From Rhodoferax sp. (GTDB lineage Bacteria > Pseudomonadota > Gammaproteobacteria > Burkholderiales > Burkholderiaceae_C): a stretch of DNA of 64,000 bases. A program made the position numbers and the translations under genes. Positions 31,380 through 44,390 of this stretch are shown here, piece after piece; within the stretch, counting starts at the first letter, position 1, and each line of letters begins with the position of its first letter. The stretch spans positions 1 to 64,000 of the forward strand of contig JAUXOA010000091.1 of assembly GCA_030682475.1 (NCBI GenBank), written 5' to 3'. The notes beneath the pieces were generated by a model, which worked only from the letters and a program-made list of their open reading frames with translations, did no database searches and had not been told where the DNA came from.

Positions 31380-31850
31380 TTAAATGAACAGACAGACGTC
31401 GGATTCGCCGGCAAACTTCATGAACATGGCAGCCCCGCCGTACTCAATGCCCGTGATGAACTCGCTGGTCTTGAACTCGAACAGATCGACGGTCATCTGG
31501 CAGGCGATGAACTTGACGTCGGATTCGATGCAGATGTCGCGCAACTCCTGCAACGAGGCCACGCCCTTGGACTTCATTTTGTTCTTCATCATCATCGTTG
31601 CCATCGATTCCATGCCTGGCAGCATCTGCACCATCACTGGCATCGGCACTGGCATCGGCATGGCGGGATTGGCCAGCGGACTGATCTTGATGCTATTGAG
31701 GTTCTTGCGCAGCAACTGCAGACCATAAAAGGTGAAGAAAATCTGCACTTCCCAGCCCAGCGCTGCCGCAGTAGAGGCCAGAATGAATGGCGGATAGGCC
31801 ATGTCCAGCGTGCCCTTGGTGGCGATGAGCGCCATTTTTTTAGTTGCCAT
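31380..31850 (-). CDS. dsrE2: DsrE2-type sulfurtransferase
   Basis: A 156-residue DsrE/DsrF superfamily protein (MALIATKGTLDMAYPPFILAS). It has the methionine- and proline-rich insert usual for DsrE2 (PAMPMPVPMPVMVQMLPGME) and a cysteine in KFIACQMTVDLF. DsrE2 proteins exchange sulfur with TusA. It lies 39 nt after tusA and before the exported protein. Confidence 0.88.
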   Translation of the reverse strand: MATKKMALIATKGTLDMAYPPFILASTAAALGWEVQIFFTFYGLQLLRKNLNSIKISPLANPAMPMPVPMPVMVQMLPGMESMATMMMKNKMKSKGVASLQELRDICIESDVKFIACQMTVDLFEFKTSEFITGIEYGGAAMFMKFAGESDVCLFI

Positions 31851-31889
31851 GCGTGTGCTCCGGGGGTGGGTGTTGGTCGACGACGAGAC

Positions 31890-32117
31890 TCAGGCTTTTC
31901 TGAGATAGAACACGAACTTGCTGTTCTCGGTGCTTTGTTCCAGCAGCGCGTTGCCGGTCTGTTCGGCGAAGGCGACCATGTCGCACACCGAGCCCGGATC
32001 GGTGGCGATCACGCGCAGCACATGCCCCGAGCTCATGTCGGCCAGCGCTTTCTTGGTTTTTACGATGGGCAGCGGGCAGGCCAGGCCCGATGCGTCAAAT
32101 TCCTTGTTGAATTCCAT
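31890..32117 (-). CDS. tusA: TusA sulfur carrier protein
   Basis: A 75-residue TusA. The sulfur-carrying cysteine is in the CPxP motif ASGLACPLPIVKTKKAL. It delivers sulfane sulfur to DsrEFH in dsr-bearing sulfur oxidisers. ATG 32117 (MEFNKEFDASG) has GGAGA upstream; the longer frame to 32177 is not family-like. It is the first gene of a tusA-dsrE2-unknown-yeeE unit driven by the third copy of the shared promoter. Confidence 0.94.
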   Translation of the reverse strand: MEFNKEFDASGLACPLPIVKTKKALADMSSGHVLRVIATDPGSVCDMVAFAEQTGNALLEQSTENSKFVFYLRKA

Positions 32118-32229
32118 GTCTTGTCTCCGTTGGTTGACTGTTTGCAGTTGCTTATTATGGGGGAAAAGACCAACCATTCCTGCGCAACAGGCACTATGCC
32201 CACTGCGCGTGCTGATTCTTGAGTAGGTG

Positions 32230-33297
32230 TCACGGTGCGTCTATTACCGCAAAGGGTAATATTGGGTAACCCATATGGGTAATGGGGTTTTGGCTCTTGG
32301 CGGCAAAAGCGCGGGCAAAATCCTGGCTGATGGCCAGCACCTGGGGCAGCGCTGCGGGGTCATCGCAGGCCACCACGCGGCGTTCGGGCATGGAGCGCAA
32401 CCAGGTGAGCTGGCGCTTGGCGAGCTGGCGTGTGGCGAAGATGCCTTTGTCGCGCAGCTCACTCATCGGCCACAAGCCATCAAGCGCTTCCCACGCCTGG
32501 CGGTAGCCGACACAGCGCATGGAAGGCAAGTCAGCGTGCAGGTCGCCACGCGCGCGCAGGGCTTTGACTTCATCCAGAAAACCAGCCGATAGCATGGCGT
32601 CAAAACGCTGGGCAATGCGCTGGTGCAGCCAGGCTCGGTCCAGCGGCTCGAGCGAAATCAACAGCCTGTCGTCGGCTGAAGATTCGGGGTCATTCTGGTC
32701 TCTATTTTTTGTCGTGTGAAAGGATGATAGGGCTTGTCCTGACACCCGAAAAACCTCTAGCGCCCGCGCAATGCGCTGCGTGTCCGCCGGATTCAGGCGT
32801 GCGGCGGCCACCGGGTCAACCAGGGCCAGCGCTGCGTGCATGGCGGGCCAACCGGCGTGGCGGGCCTCTTCTTCCAGTTCAGCGCGAATGGCCGGGTCAG
32901 CCTTGGGCATGGCATCCAGCCCTTGCAGCAGCGCCTTGAAGTACAGCAGGGTGCCCCCCACCAGCAGCGCCAGCTTGCCGCGGGCCGTGATATCGGCAAT
33001 CAGCGTGCGGGCGTCAGCCACAAACCCGGCGGCGCTGTAGGCCTGTAGCGGATCCCGGATGTTGATCAGGTGGTGCGGCACGGCTGCCAACTCGGCAGCC
33101 GTGGGTTTGGCGGTGCCAATGTCCATGCCCCGATAGACCAGCGCCGAGTCGACGCTGATGATCTCAACGGCGTGTTGGCGTGCGATGGCCAGGGCGGCGG
33201 CAGTCTTGCCCGAGGCGGTCGGGCCGGCCAGCGCCAGGTAGCGCAGCGGGCCGCGCGCCGAGGCCGGGGGAATGTCAGTGTTGGCCGGTTTTTCCAT
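32230..33297 (-). CDS. miaA: tRNA dimethylallyltransferase
   Basis: A 355-residue MiaA. It puts an isopentenyl group on A37 of tRNAs reading UNN codons. The P-loop is [37 protein letters not shown] and [16 protein letters not shown] are typical blocks. The usual length is about 310-320; the C-terminus here is extended ([23 protein letters not shown]), and its last part is encoded by the tusA promoter region. The start overlaps the end of the exporter gene by 23 nt. Confidence 0.93.
   Translation of the reverse strand: MEKPANTDIPPASARGPLRYLALAGPTASGKTAAALAIARQHAVEIISVDSALVYRGMDIGTAKPTAAELAAVPHHLINIRDPLQAYSAAGFVADARTLIADITARGKLALLVGGTLLYFKALLQGLDAMPKADPAIRAELEEEARHAGWPAMHAALALVDPVAAARLNPADTQRIARALEVFRVSGQALSSFHTTKNRDQNDPESSADDRLLISLEPLDRAWLHQRIAQRFDAMLSAGFLDEVKALRARGDLHADLPSMRCVGYRQAWEALDGLWPMSELRDKGIFATRQLAKRQLTWLRSMPERRVVACDDPAALPQVLAISQDFARAFAAKSQNPITHMGYPILPFAVIDAP
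32238..32281 (-). promoter_or_regulatory. Sulfur-regulon promoter of tusA, inside the miaA 3' end
   Basis: Minus strand: TACCCAT (32281-32275), 16 nt, TACCCTT (32258-32252), GCGGTAATAGACG. The spacing is identical to the copies before soeA and before 23886. An extra TACCCA lies between the boxes, and the first box is half of the palindrome ACCCATATGGGT. The element overlaps the last codons of miaA, about 120 nt before the tusA start. Confidence 0.75.
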
Positions 33298-34513
33298 GCT
33301 TTTGTACCAGAGTCCACGCCGTCAGCGCGATCAGCACGCTCCAGAACCAGACCCCCAGGGCCAGCGGAAAGACCGTGCCGTCCATGTGGGTGCCCAGCCA
33401 GCTGCCCATGGCGAAGGCGGCCACCATCATCAAAAATCCGTTCAGCGCCGATGCCGCACCAGCCGTCTGCGGGAATGGCCCCACGGCCCCGCTTTGGCCG
33501 CAGGGCTGGTGCACACCGTGGCCCAGCATGAACAGGTAGAAGGGCAGCATGATGGCCCAGCCGGTGTGCAGCCCGCTCAGCGCCAGCACGCCCATGAGGG
33601 TGCCACCGCTCAGCGTGAGCGCGCCCGCAATGGCGACCGCGCCACGCACACCAAAACGCGACAGCAATCGGCGGCACAGGAAGGTGCCCAGGATGTAGGC
33701 GAATGACATCGAAAACATCAGCAGCCCGTATTGCGTTTTACTCAAACCCAGGACCTGAATAAAAACAAAGGAGGATGAGGCGAGGAACGTAAACAGGCCG
33801 CCATACGACGCGCTCGTCAGGGCCGAGAACGCGACAAAGGTGGGGTTGCGCAGAATGGTGAGCCAGGTGCGCAGCAGTGTGGCGGGCTGTAGCGCCGTCA
33901 TGTTTTTTTGCGGCACGGTCTCTTCATATCGCAGCGCAATCAGGGCCAGGCACACGGCGCCAAAAACTGCCAGCGTCAGCAGGGCCTCACGCCAACTGAA
34001 CAGGTCGGACAGCAGACCCCCTAGTGGCGCACTCAGGCAGGCAATCACGCCCAGGCCGCCCAAACCCTTGGACATGACGCGCGCGCCCTGCGCCGGTGTG
34101 TACAGGTCGCGCACGATGGCGCGGGCGCACATCACCCCGGCACCCATGGCGGCCCCCTGCACGGTGCGCCACACAATCAGCATGCCCATGCTGGGGGACA
34201 GCGTGCTGGCGATGGACGCCAGCACGTAGGCCGTCAAGCCGACCAGCAGGATGGGGCGGCGGCCAAAGCGGTCCGACAGCGGGCCCCAGACCAGTTGCGA
34301 CAGGCCAAAGGCCAGCAGCAGGGCCGTCAGCGTCAACTGCGCCTGCGCCATGGGCGCGCCAAAGCCCTCGGTCAGCGCGGGCAGCGCCGGCAGGTACAAA
34401 TCCGTGGTGATCGGTTGCAGGCCCAGCAGCAGCGACAAAATCAGAACGATCAGACCGGGTTGCATGGCGGTGACGGGGGGCGGGCAGACATCCGGCTGAG
34501 CGTAGCAGATCAA
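33275..34513 (-). CDS. Bcr/CflA-family MFS drug exporter
   Basis: A 412-residue protein with 12 predicted membrane spans. The DHA1-type motif [11 protein letters not shown] near the N-terminus and [14 protein letters not shown] between spans 2 and 3 identify the Bcr/CflA group of proton-coupled drug exporters. The start at 34513 or at ATG 34465 ([10 protein letters not shown]) are both possible. It is unrelated to the sulfur genes. Confidence 0.88.
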   Translation of the reverse strand: MICYAQPDVCPPPVTAMQPGLIVLILSLLLGLQPITTDLYLPALPALTEGFGAPMAQAQLTLTALLLAFGLSQLVWGPLSDRFGRRPILLVGLTAYVLASIASTLSPSMGMLIVWRTVQGAAMGAGVMCARAIVRDLYTPAQGARVMSKGLGGLGVIACLSAPLGGLLSDLFSWREALLTLAVFGAVCLALIALRYEETVPQKNMTALQPATLLRTWLTILRNPTFVAFSALTSASYGGLFTFLASSSFVFIQVLGLSKTQYGLLMFSMSFAYILGTFLCRRLLSRFGVRGAVAIAGALTLSGGTLMGVLALSGLHTGWAIMLPFYLFMLGHGVHQPCGQSGAVGPFPQTAGAASALNGFLMMVAAFAMGSWLGTHMDGTVFPLALGVWFWSVLIALTAWTLVQKHGKTGQH

Positions 34514-34620
34514 GCGCTGGCGCAGCCAGAAAGCCTGCCTCTGGTAAGCTTATGCTGTGCGTTTTGGCGATCCGCCCGGGTGGCCTGACCGATTCTCTCC
34601 CCCTTTGGAAAGTTTTTTGC

Positions 34621-35703
34621 ATGACACGTGTTTTCAATTTCAGCGCCGGCCCGGCCGTCCTTCCTGAACCGGTGCTGCGTCAAGCCGCCGCCGAAATGCT
34701 CGACTGGCACGGCTGCGGCATGTCGGTGATGGAGATGAGCCACCGCGGCAAGGAATTTATTGCCATCCACGCCCAGGCCGAGGCGGATTTGCGCGAGTTG
34801 CTGGCCATTCCCGCCAACTACAAAGTGCTGTTCCTGCAAGGCGGTGGTTTGGGGCAGAACGCCATCGTCCCGATGAACCTGTTGCGCGGCCATGCCGGCG
34901 CGGACTTCATCAACACCGGCGAGTGGATGAAAAAATCCATCAAGGAAGCAAAAAATTTCTGCAAGGTCAATGTCGCTGCCAGCGCCGAAGCCACCGGTTT
35001 TACCAGCGTGCCAAAGTTCGGAACCTGGAAGCTCGACCCGGGCGCTGCCTATGTTCACATCTGCTCGAACGAGACCATTGGCGGTGTTGAATACCACTGG
35101 ACGCCCGACACCGGTGCGGTACCGCTGGTGGCCGACATGTCTTCCAACATCCTGTCGCGCCCGATCGATGTCAGCCGCTACGGCCTGATTTATGCCGGGG
35201 CGCAGAAGAACATCGGCCCCGCCGGGCTGACCATCGTGATCGTGCGCGACGATTTGATCGGCCACGCAATACCCCACACGCCGTTCGTGTTTGACTACAG
35301 GCAGCAGGCCGACAATGACTCGATGTACAACACGCCGCCGACCTACGCGATCTACATCGCCGGCCTGGTGTTCCAACACCTCAAGGCGCTCGGCGGCCTC
35401 CAGGCCATCGAAGCGCACAACCGCCGCAAGGCAGCGCTGCTCTATGACTACCTGGACTCGACCGCGTTTTACAACAACCCGGTGGCACGTGAAGACCGCT
35501 CGCTGATGAATGTGCCGTTCAAGCTGAAAAACGAAGCGCTGGACGAGGCCTTTCTGAAGGGCGCGCAGGCACGCGGCATGCTGCAGCTCAAGGGACATCG
35601 CTCGGTTGGCGGCATGCGCGCATCGATCTACAACGCCATGCCGGTCGAGGGCGTGCAGGCCCTGGTGGCGTACATGAAAGACTTTGAGGTCAGCCATGGT
35701 TGA
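34621..35703 (+). CDS. serC: Phosphoserine aminotransferase
   Basis: A 360-residue PLP enzyme from ATG 34621 ([15 protein letters not shown]). It converts 3-phosphohydroxypyruvate to phosphoserine. The PLP lysine lies in [18 protein letters not shown]. Length is as usual. The downstream dehydrogenase gene overlaps its end, so the first two steps of serine synthesis are coupled. Confidence 0.96.
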   Translation: MTRVFNFSAGPAVLPEPVLRQAAAEMLDWHGCGMSVMEMSHRGKEFIAIHAQAEADLRELLAIPANYKVLFLQGGGLGQNAIVPMNLLRGHAGADFINTGEWMKKSIKEAKNFCKVNVAASAEATGFTSVPKFGTWKLDPGAAYVHICSNETIGGVEYHWTPDTGAVPLVADMSSNILSRPIDVSRYGLIYAGAQKNIGPAGLTIVIVRDDLIGHAIPHTPFVFDYRQQADNDSMYNTPPTYAIYIAGLVFQHLKALGGLQAIEAHNRRKAALLYDYLDSTAFYNNPVAREDRSLMNVPFKLKNEALDEAFLKGAQARGMLQLKGHRSVGGMRASIYNAMPVEGVQALVAYMKDFEVSHG

Positions 35704-36904
35704 GCCTATTGGCCTGCCCGGGCGACGCTTCGAGATTCTGGTGCTCAACCAGATTTCCGCCAATGGCCTCAAACGCTTGCCGGCTGAGCGCTACAGCGTC
35801 GGCAAGGACGTGACCCGTCCCGACGCCGTGCTGCTGCGTTCGGCCGACCTGCACGCGATGACCATTCCCGACAGCGTGCGGGCGATTGCCCGTGCCGGTG
35901 CCGGTACCAACAACATCCCGGTCCGGGCGATGAGCGCGCGCGGCGTACCGGTGTTCAATGCGCCCGGCGCCAACGCCAACGCGGTGAAGGAACTGGTGCT
36001 GACCGGCATGCTGCTGGCGGCACGCAACGTCGCCCCGGCGCTGCGTTTTGTTGCCGGCCTGGACGCCGCTATGGCGGACATGAACAAAGCGGTGGAAGAG
36101 GGTAAGAAAAATTTTGCCGGTTTTGAGCTGGCCGGCCACACGCTGGGCATTGTGGGCCTGGGCAAAGTCGGCTGCCTGGTGGCCGATGCGGCCATCAAGC
36201 TGGGCATGCAGGTGCTTGGGTTTGACCCCGACATCACGGTGGAAGCAGCGTGGAGCCTGCCGGCCCAGGTGAAGAAGGCGGCCAGCGTGGCCGAGGTGCT
36301 GAAGAATTCCAACTTTGTGACCTTGCACGTGCCGCTGGTCGATGCCACACGCGACCTGCTCAACGCCGACAAGCTCAAGCTGATGAAACCGGGCGCGGTG
36401 TTGCTGAATTTCTCGCGCGAGGGTGTGGTCAGCGAAAGTGCTGTGCTGGCCGCGCTCGACGCGAAACATCTGGGCTGGTATGTCTGCGACTTTCCGTCCG
36501 CAGCCATCAACCGCCACAAACAGGTGATTGCGTTGCCGCACCTGGGCGCGTCCACCCGCGAAGCCGAAGAAAACTGCGCCATCATGGTGGTCGACCAGTT
36601 GCGCGACTACCTGGAGCACGGCAACGTAGTCAACGCGGTCAACTTCCCCTCGGTTTCCATGGCGCGCGAATCGGCTTACCGGGTGGCGATTGCCAACGCC
36701 AATGTGCCCAACATGCTGGGGCAGATCTCCACCGCGATGGCGCAGGCCGGCCTGAACATTCACAACATGGTCAACAAGTCGCGCGGCGACATGGCCTACA
36801 CGCTGGTTGATGTCGAAAGCCCGGTCAGCGCCGCGGCGTTGGACCAGATTCGCTCGATTGCCGGTGTGCTGGGGCTGCGCTACCTGCCCGATCCGGACCG
36901 TTAA
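35696..36904 (+). CDS. serA: D-3-phosphoglycerate dehydrogenase
   Basis: A 402-residue NAD-dependent dehydrogenase. The substrate domain has [10 protein letters not shown]; the nucleotide fold has [15 protein letters not shown]. The catalytic histidine lies in [11 protein letters not shown], and a C-terminal ACT domain ([23 protein letters not shown]) may bind serine. ATG 35696 overlaps the serC stop by 8 nt. It makes the substrate for SerC. Confidence 0.93.
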   Translation: MVEPIGLPGRRFEILVLNQISANGLKRLPAERYSVGKDVTRPDAVLLRSADLHAMTIPDSVRAIARAGAGTNNIPVRAMSARGVPVFNAPGANANAVKELVLTGMLLAARNVAPALRFVAGLDAAMADMNKAVEEGKKNFAGFELAGHTLGIVGLGKVGCLVADAAIKLGMQVLGFDPDITVEAAWSLPAQVKKAASVAEVLKNSNFVTLHVPLVDATRDLLNADKLKLMKPGAVLLNFSREGVVSESAVLAALDAKHLGWYVCDFPSAAINRHKQVIALPHLGASTREAEENCAIMVVDQLRDYLEHGNVVNAVNFPSVSMARESAYRVAIANANVPNMLGQISTAMAQAGLNIHNMVNKSRGDMAYTLVDVESPVSAAALDQIRSIAGVLGLRYLPDPDR

Positions 36905-37034
36905 GCCAGTTCAGCGGTTTCACGCATGAGGAGACACGGAGGCAAGTTATCATGACGGCTTCCCTCCGTGGGCTGGCTGGCAGCCCCCGATCCCGTCCAA
37001 TCAACAGCCTGGTACTCAAGCGGCAGCGATTCCT

Positions 37035-40000
37035 GTGCGTCTTAATTCAATCAAGTTATCGGGCTTCAAGTCCTTCGCCGAGCCGACGACCTTCATGCTG
37101 CCGGGGCAACTGGTGGGGGTGGTCGGGCCCAATGGCTGTGGCAAGTCCAACATCATGGACGCGGTGCGCTGGGTGCTGGGCGAGTCCAGGGCGTCGGAGT
37201 TGCGCGGCGAGTCGATGCAGGACGTCATTTTCAATGGCACTACCAGCCGCAAACCGGCCAGCCGCGCCAGCGTCGAGCTGGTGTTTGACAACGCCGACCA
37301 GCGCGCCGGTGGCCAGTGGAGCCAGTTTGGCGAGATTGCGGTCAAGCGCGTGCTCACGCGCGACGGCACCAGCAGTTACTACATCAACAATCAGCCGGTG
37401 CGCCGACGTGACGTGCAGGACGTGTTTCTGGGTACCGGTCTGGGGCCGCGTGCCTACGCCATCATCGGCCAGGGCACCATCAGCCGCATCATAGAGAGCA
37501 AGCCCGAAGAACTGCGCCTGTTTCTGGAAGAGGCGGCCGGGGTTTCCAAGTACAAGGAACGCCGGCGCGAGACCGAGAACCGCCTGAGTGACACCCGCGA
37601 AAATCTGACCCGGGTGGAAGACATCCTGCGTGAACTCAACGCCAACCTGGAAAAGCTGGAGGCTCAGGCCGAGGTGGCCCAGAAGTACAAGGCCCTGCAA
37701 GCCGATGTCACCCTCAAGCAGCACCAGCTCTGGTTTCTCAAGCGGACCGAGTCCGAGACCGAGCAGGCCAGGATCAAGGCTGACGCCCAAGGCGCGCTCA
37801 ACGCGCTGGAGAGCCGGGTGGCGGATTTGCGCCAGATAGAAGCCGAACTGGAGACCGTGCGCCAGGCCCACTATGCGGCCGGGGATCAGGTCAACCAGGC
37901 CCAGGGTTTGCTGTACGAGGCCAGCACCGAGGTCGGTCGGCTGGAGGCCGAGATTCGCTTTGTGGTGGAGGGGCGCCAGCGCATCGAACAGCGCCTGCTT
38001 GGCCTCAAAGAGCAAGCCGCCCAGTGGGCCAGCCGCGAGGATGACGCGCAGAGAGAAATAGCCAACCTGCTGGAACTGGCCATGCTTGGTGAAGAAAAAA
38101 CCGAACTGCTGGCAGCCCAGGTGGAAGACCAGGCCCAGCAGCTACCCGATCTGGAAGAAGCTTTGCGCCTGGCCCAAAAAGGTGCCAACGAGCAGCGGGC
38201 CAGTGTCGGCCAGGTGCAGCAGCAAATCCAGGTGCTGGCGGCAGAGCAACGCAGTATTGAGGAGCAATCGCGCCAGCTCAACAGCCGCCGCGAACGCCTG
38301 ACTACGGACCGCAACGCACTCGCCGTACCCGATGAGGCCCGGCTGCTGAACCTGCAGAGCCAGCTTGAACAGGCGCAGGAGAGCGCCAGCGTGGCAGAAG
38401 GCCGCCTGCATGAGTTGCAGGACACCGTGCCGCAACTCGACGAGACCCGGCGCCAACAGCAACAGGGGGTCAACACGGAGTCGGCCCGACAGGCCGATTT
38501 GTCGGCCCGCATGGAGGCGCTCAAGGCGCTGCAGGAAAAGGTCAAGACCGACGGCAAGCTGCAGCCCTGGCTGGCCAAACACGGACTGGACAAGCTGCAG
38601 GGTTTGTGGAGCCGCATTCACATCGAGCAGGGTTGGGAAAATGCCCTGGAAGGGGCGCTGCGCGAGCGTCTGGGTGCGCTGGAAGTGTCGCGCCTGGACC
38701 TGGTGCGCGCCTTTGGCAATGACGCACCGCCCGCCAAGCTGGCGTTTTACAGTCCGCCGCTGGCAGCCGTGCCCTCAATGCCCTCACCGCTTGCACGCCT
38801 GTCCGATTTGCTGCGGCTCAATGACGCCGGTCAGAAAGCCGTGTTGGCCGATTGGTTGCATGACTGTTTCACGGCCCCGAGTTTTGAGGACGCCCTGGCC
38901 CGCCGCAATGAGTTGCAGCCGGGCGAGCTGATTTTTGTGAAGAGCGGGCATGCCGTTGGCCGGTACAGCGTGAGCTTTTACGCGCCGGATTCGGAACAGG
39001 CTGGCTTGCTGGCGCGGGCCCAGGAAATTGAAAATCTGGAGAAGCAGCTTCGGGCACAAGCCTTGCTCAGCGATGCATCCCGCTCTGCGCTGGTGCGCTC
39101 TGAGGCGGCGTATGCGGATGCCGCACAGCGTCTGCTGCTGGTGCGTCGTGAAGCAAGCGAGAGCCAGAGCCGGGCCCATGCATTGCAGGTGGAAACCTTG
39201 CGACTGACGCAGGCAGCCGAACAAGCCCGTGTCCGCAGTGCGCAAATTACCGGTGACCTGGCCGAGGTCGATGCCCAATTGAACGATTTGCAGGAGCGCC
39301 GGGTGACTGCAGAAGGTCGTTTTGAAGAGTTGGACATGCAGTTGGCCGATACCCAGGAACGTCATGCCGAGCTCGATGAGCGCGTGATGGGGGCAGAGCG
39401 CAAATTGAACCAGTCCAGAGAGCAACAGCGCAGTCTGGAACGCCAGGTGCAAGAGGCAACTTTTGCCCTGCGCAGCCTCGATGCACGCAAGGCCGAATTG
39501 TCCCGTGCTATCGAAACCGCAGCGCAGCAGGAAAATTCCATAAGGTCTGAGGCGCAAGGAGCCCATGAAGAATTAACACGGTTGAACGACGCGGCGGCCC
39601 AGGGTGGTTTGCAAAATGCCTTGGCGCTCAAGCTTGAGCGGGAGAAGGCGCTGGGCTCCAAACGCAGCGAATACGACGATCTGACCGCCAAATTGCGCGC
39701 CAGCGACGAGCGCCGCCTGCAGTTAGAGCGCGAGCTCGACCCCTTGCGTCAGCGCATTACCGAATTTCAGCTCAAGGAACAGGCCGCGCGCTTGGGCTTT
39801 GAGCAATACACCCAGTTACTCACCGACGCGCACGCCGATCTGGAGGCCGTAGCCCTTTCCATCGCACAAGGTAACGTGCGTCTGGCGGGCATGCAGGGTG
39901 AGATTGACCGCCTGCATCGTGACCTTGTAGCCTTGGGGGCCGTCAACCTGGCAGCGCTCGATGAGTTGGCCACAGCCAGTGAGCGCAAGCAGTTTCTGGA

Positions 40001-40550
40001 CGCCCAATCGGCTGACCTGAATGAAGCCATGAACACCCTGATCGAGGCCATCAAGAAGATTGACGGCGAAACCCGGGCGCTGCTGGCGGGCACCTTCAAT
40101 GCGGTCAACGAGCATTTTGGCAAAATGTTTCCCGAGCTGTTTGGGGGCGGCAACGCCCGGCTCGTCATCACCGGAGAAGAAATCCTGGACTCGGGCGTGC
40201 AGGTGATCGCCCAGCCGCCGGGCAAGAAGAACCAGACCATTCATTTGCTCTCGGGTGGCGAAAAAGCGCTGACGGCGATTGCCCTGGTGTTTGCGATTTT
40301 CCAGCTCAACCCGGCGCCTTTTTGTCTGCTCGATGAGGTCGATGCGCCACTCGACGATGCCAACACCGAGCGCTATGCCAAGCTGGTGTCGAGCATGAGC
40401 AAGGAAACCCAGTTCCTGTTCATCAGCCACAACAAGATCGCCATGGAAATGGCCAGGCAGTTGATCGGCGTCACCATGCAGGAGCAGGGCGTCTCGCGCA
40501 TCGTGGCGGTGGACATGGATGCGGCGGTCTCGATGGCGGAAGTCGCCTGA
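37035..40550 (+). CDS. smc: Chromosome partition protein SMC
   Basis: A 1171-residue SMC ATPase starting with GTG (VRLNSIKLSGFKSF). Walker A is VGPNGCGKSNIMDAV; the signature LSGGEKALTAIAL and Walker B FCLLDEVDAPLDDAN are at the C-terminus. Two long coiled coils flank a hinge around residues 500-650. It organises and segregates the chromosome. Its stop overlaps the zipA start (TGATG). Confidence 0.97.
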   Translation: MRLNSIKLSGFKSFAEPTTFMLPGQLVGVVGPNGCGKSNIMDAVRWVLGESRASELRGESMQDVIFNGTTSRKPASRASVELVFDNADQRAGGQWSQFGEIAVKRVLTRDGTSSYYINNQPVRRRDVQDVFLGTGLGPRAYAIIGQGTISRIIESKPEELRLFLEEAAGVSKYKERRRETENRLSDTRENLTRVEDILRELNANLEKLEAQAEVAQKYKALQADVTLKQHQLWFLKRTESETEQARIKADAQGALNALESRVADLRQIEAELETVRQAHYAAGDQVNQAQGLLYEASTEVGRLEAEIRFVVEGRQRIEQRLLGLKEQAAQWASREDDAQREIANLLELAMLGEEKTELLAAQVEDQAQQLPDLEEALRLAQKGANEQRASVGQVQQQIQVLAAEQRSIEEQSRQLNSRRERLTTDRNALAVPDEARLLNLQSQLEQAQESASVAEGRLHELQDTVPQLDETRRQQQQGVNTESARQADLSARMEALKALQEKVKTDGKLQPWLAKHGLDKLQGLWSRIHIEQGWENALEGALRERLGALEVSRLDLVRAFGNDAPPAKLAFYSPPLAAVPSMPSPLARLSDLLRLNDAGQKAVLADWLHDCFTAPSFEDALARRNELQPGELIFVKSGHAVGRYSVSFYAPDSEQAGLLARAQEIENLEKQLRAQALLSDASRSALVRSEAAYADAAQRLLLVRREASESQSRAHALQVETLRLTQAAEQARVRSAQITGDLAEVDAQLNDLQERRVTAEGRFEELDMQLADTQERHAELDERVMGAERKLNQSREQQRSLERQVQEATFALRSLDARKAELSRAIETAAQQENSIRSEAQGAHEELTRLNDAAAQGGLQNALALKLEREKALGSKRSEYDDLTAKLRASDERRLQLERELDPLRQRITEFQLKEQAARLGFEQYTQLLTDAHADLEAVALSIAQGNVRLAGMQGEIDRLHRDLVALGAVNLAALDELATASERKQFLDAQSADLNEAMNTLIEAIKKIDGETRALLAGTFNAVNEHFGKMFPELFGGGNARLVITGEEILDSGVQVIAQPPGKKNQTIHLLSGGEKALTAIALVFAIFQLNPAPFCLLDEVDAPLDDANTERYAKLVSSMSKETQFLFISHNKIAMEMARQLIGVTMQEQGVSRIVAVDMDAAVSMAEVA

Positions 40551-41602
40551 TGTCCATGAGCAATCTGCAGATCGGTCTGGCCCTAGCGGGTGGCTTGGTG
40601 CTGGCAGCCATGCTGGCGCACGGGGCCTGGACGTCGCGCAAAAATCAGCCCCGGCAAGCCACGCCCGATGATCCCATCGACCCAACCCGGACCGAACTCC
40701 AGGGCAGTGGGGCGATTGAGCCGGGGTTTGATGCGGCAGCCTTTGATGTCGGGAACTTTCCCCTGCCGATGCTCGACAAAAGGCTTTCGATGGATGCCTT
40801 GATTGACGTCATGGCGCCGATTACGCTGGATGGCCCGGTCTCGGGTGATGCAGCGCTGGCCGCGATGCCCGCGACGCGACGCGCCGGCAGCAAGCTGTTT
40901 TCCATCGAGGGCTTCAATGAGTCAAACCAGCGTTGGGAAATGCCGCAGGCGGGGCAGCGCTATGCCACCTTTCAGGCCGGGGTGCAGCTTGCCAACCGTT
41001 CGGGTGCACTCAACGAGATTGAGTACTCTGAATTTGTCATGAAGACCCAGGCCTTCTGCGAAAGTGTCAATGGCACACCGGATTTCCCGGAGATGCTCGA
41101 AGAAGTTGCCAGGGCCCGTGAGCTGGACCAGTTTGCCAGCGACCACGATGGCCAACTTGGATTTGTGCTGCGCGCCCGCAATGCGGCCTGGAGCCCTGGT
41201 TATGTGCAGCAGAATGCCGCGCGCCTGGGGTTTGTGGCAGGGTCCATTCCCGGACGCATGGTCATGTCGGCCAGTGTTGCCGGCCTGCCGCCGGTGCTGG
41301 AGCTGAGTTTCGATGCGCAGGCGGCATTGGCCGACGATCCGGCGCAGTCGGCCATTCGGGAGCTCGCGATCAGTCTGGACGTGGCCCAGGTCGATCGCAG
41401 CGAGCGCGCTTTTGTCCGCCTGCGCGAGGCCGCCCTGTGGCTGGCAAGCAGCATGGATGGCGTGGTGACCGACGACAACGGCCGGCCGCTGCCGTCCGAG
41501 GCCATGGACGTGATTGGCGCAGAACTGGAACACTTGTACGACACGCTCGATCAGCACGATCTGTCAGCAGGCTCAGCCCTGGCGCGGCGCCTTTTTTCCT
41601 GA
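40550..41602 (+). CDS. zipA: Cell division protein ZipA
   Basis: A 350-residue protein with an N-terminal membrane anchor (LQIGLALAGGLVLAAMLA), a variable linker and a C-terminal FtsZ-binding domain (about residues 190-340). It links the FtsZ ring to the membrane. The smc-zipA-ligA order supports the assignment. Confidence 0.88.
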   Translation: MSMSNLQIGLALAGGLVLAAMLAHGAWTSRKNQPRQATPDDPIDPTRTELQGSGAIEPGFDAAAFDVGNFPLPMLDKRLSMDALIDVMAPITLDGPVSGDAALAAMPATRRAGSKLFSIEGFNESNQRWEMPQAGQRYATFQAGVQLANRSGALNEIEYSEFVMKTQAFCESVNGTPDFPEMLEEVARARELDQFASDHDGQLGFVLRARNAAWSPGYVQQNAARLGFVAGSIPGRMVMSASVAGLPPVLELSFDAQAALADDPAQSAIRELAISLDVAQVDRSERAFVRLREAALWLASSMDGVVTDDNGRPLPSEAMDVIGAELEHLYDTLDQHDLSAGSALARRLFS

Positions 41603-43864
<2,262 letters not shown>

Positions 43865-43878
43865 CTCATAATCTGCCC

Positions 43879-44088
43879 ATGTCTACCGCCGAAATCCTTG
43901 AATCCGCCCGCAAACTCCGCCCAGACGAGCGGCTCAAGCTCATTGACGCCCTGCTGGAGACGCTTGACGAACCCGATCCCGTGATCGAGGCGGCGTGGGC
44001 CGCAGAGGCGCAAGATCGGCTTGCTGCCTATGAGCGCGGCGAATTGCCGCTAGCCGATATCGGACCATTGCTTGCAAAGTACCGCTGA
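43879..44088 (+). CDS. Addiction module component (antitoxin)
   Basis: A 69-residue protein (MSTAEILESARKLRPDERLKL...EAAWAAEAQDRLAAYERGEL). It matches the small "addiction module component" family (TIGR02574-like, from memory) that accompanies ParE/RelE toxins. ATG 43879 is preferred over GTG 43861, which overlaps the ligA end. The toxin gene starts 2 nt later. Confidence 0.82.
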   Translation: MSTAEILESARKLRPDERLKLIDALLETLDEPDPVIEAAWAAEAQDRLAAYERGELPLADIGPLLAKYR

Positions 44089-44090
44089 GC

Positions 44091-44390
44091 ATGCGATTTG
44101 AATACGCGGCGGCGGCGGTTGATGAGGTGGACGAGGCGCTGGCCTATTACCAGGCGATTGACCCCGCTCTGAGTTCACGACTCGTTCGTGAGATTGAAGA
44201 TGCGGTGCATTTGATACAGCGCTTTCCCTTGGGATGGCGCCCGATTGACGATGACCTGCGGCAGCGAAGACTCAAGTCATTCCCCTATTCGTTCGTGTAC
44301 ACCGTTCGAGGCGATGTGATCGGCATGATTGCTTTTGCCAACTCACATCGACGTCCCGGCTATTGGCGCGACAGACTCGAATTACCATGA
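44091..44390 (+). CDS. RelE/ParE-family toxin
   Basis: A 99-residue protein, [20 protein letters not shown], with the typical core [40 protein letters not shown] and C-terminal RRPGYWRDR. It acts on ribosome-bound mRNA or gyrase, depending on subtype. It forms a type II module with the gene before it. Its end overlaps the def start by 4 nt, an unusually tight link to an essential gene. Confidence 0.87.
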   Translation: MRFEYAAAAVDEVDEALAYYQAIDPALSSRLVREIEDAVHLIQRFPLGWRPIDDDLRQRRLKSFPYSFVYTVRGDVIGMIAFANSHRRPGYWRDRLELP

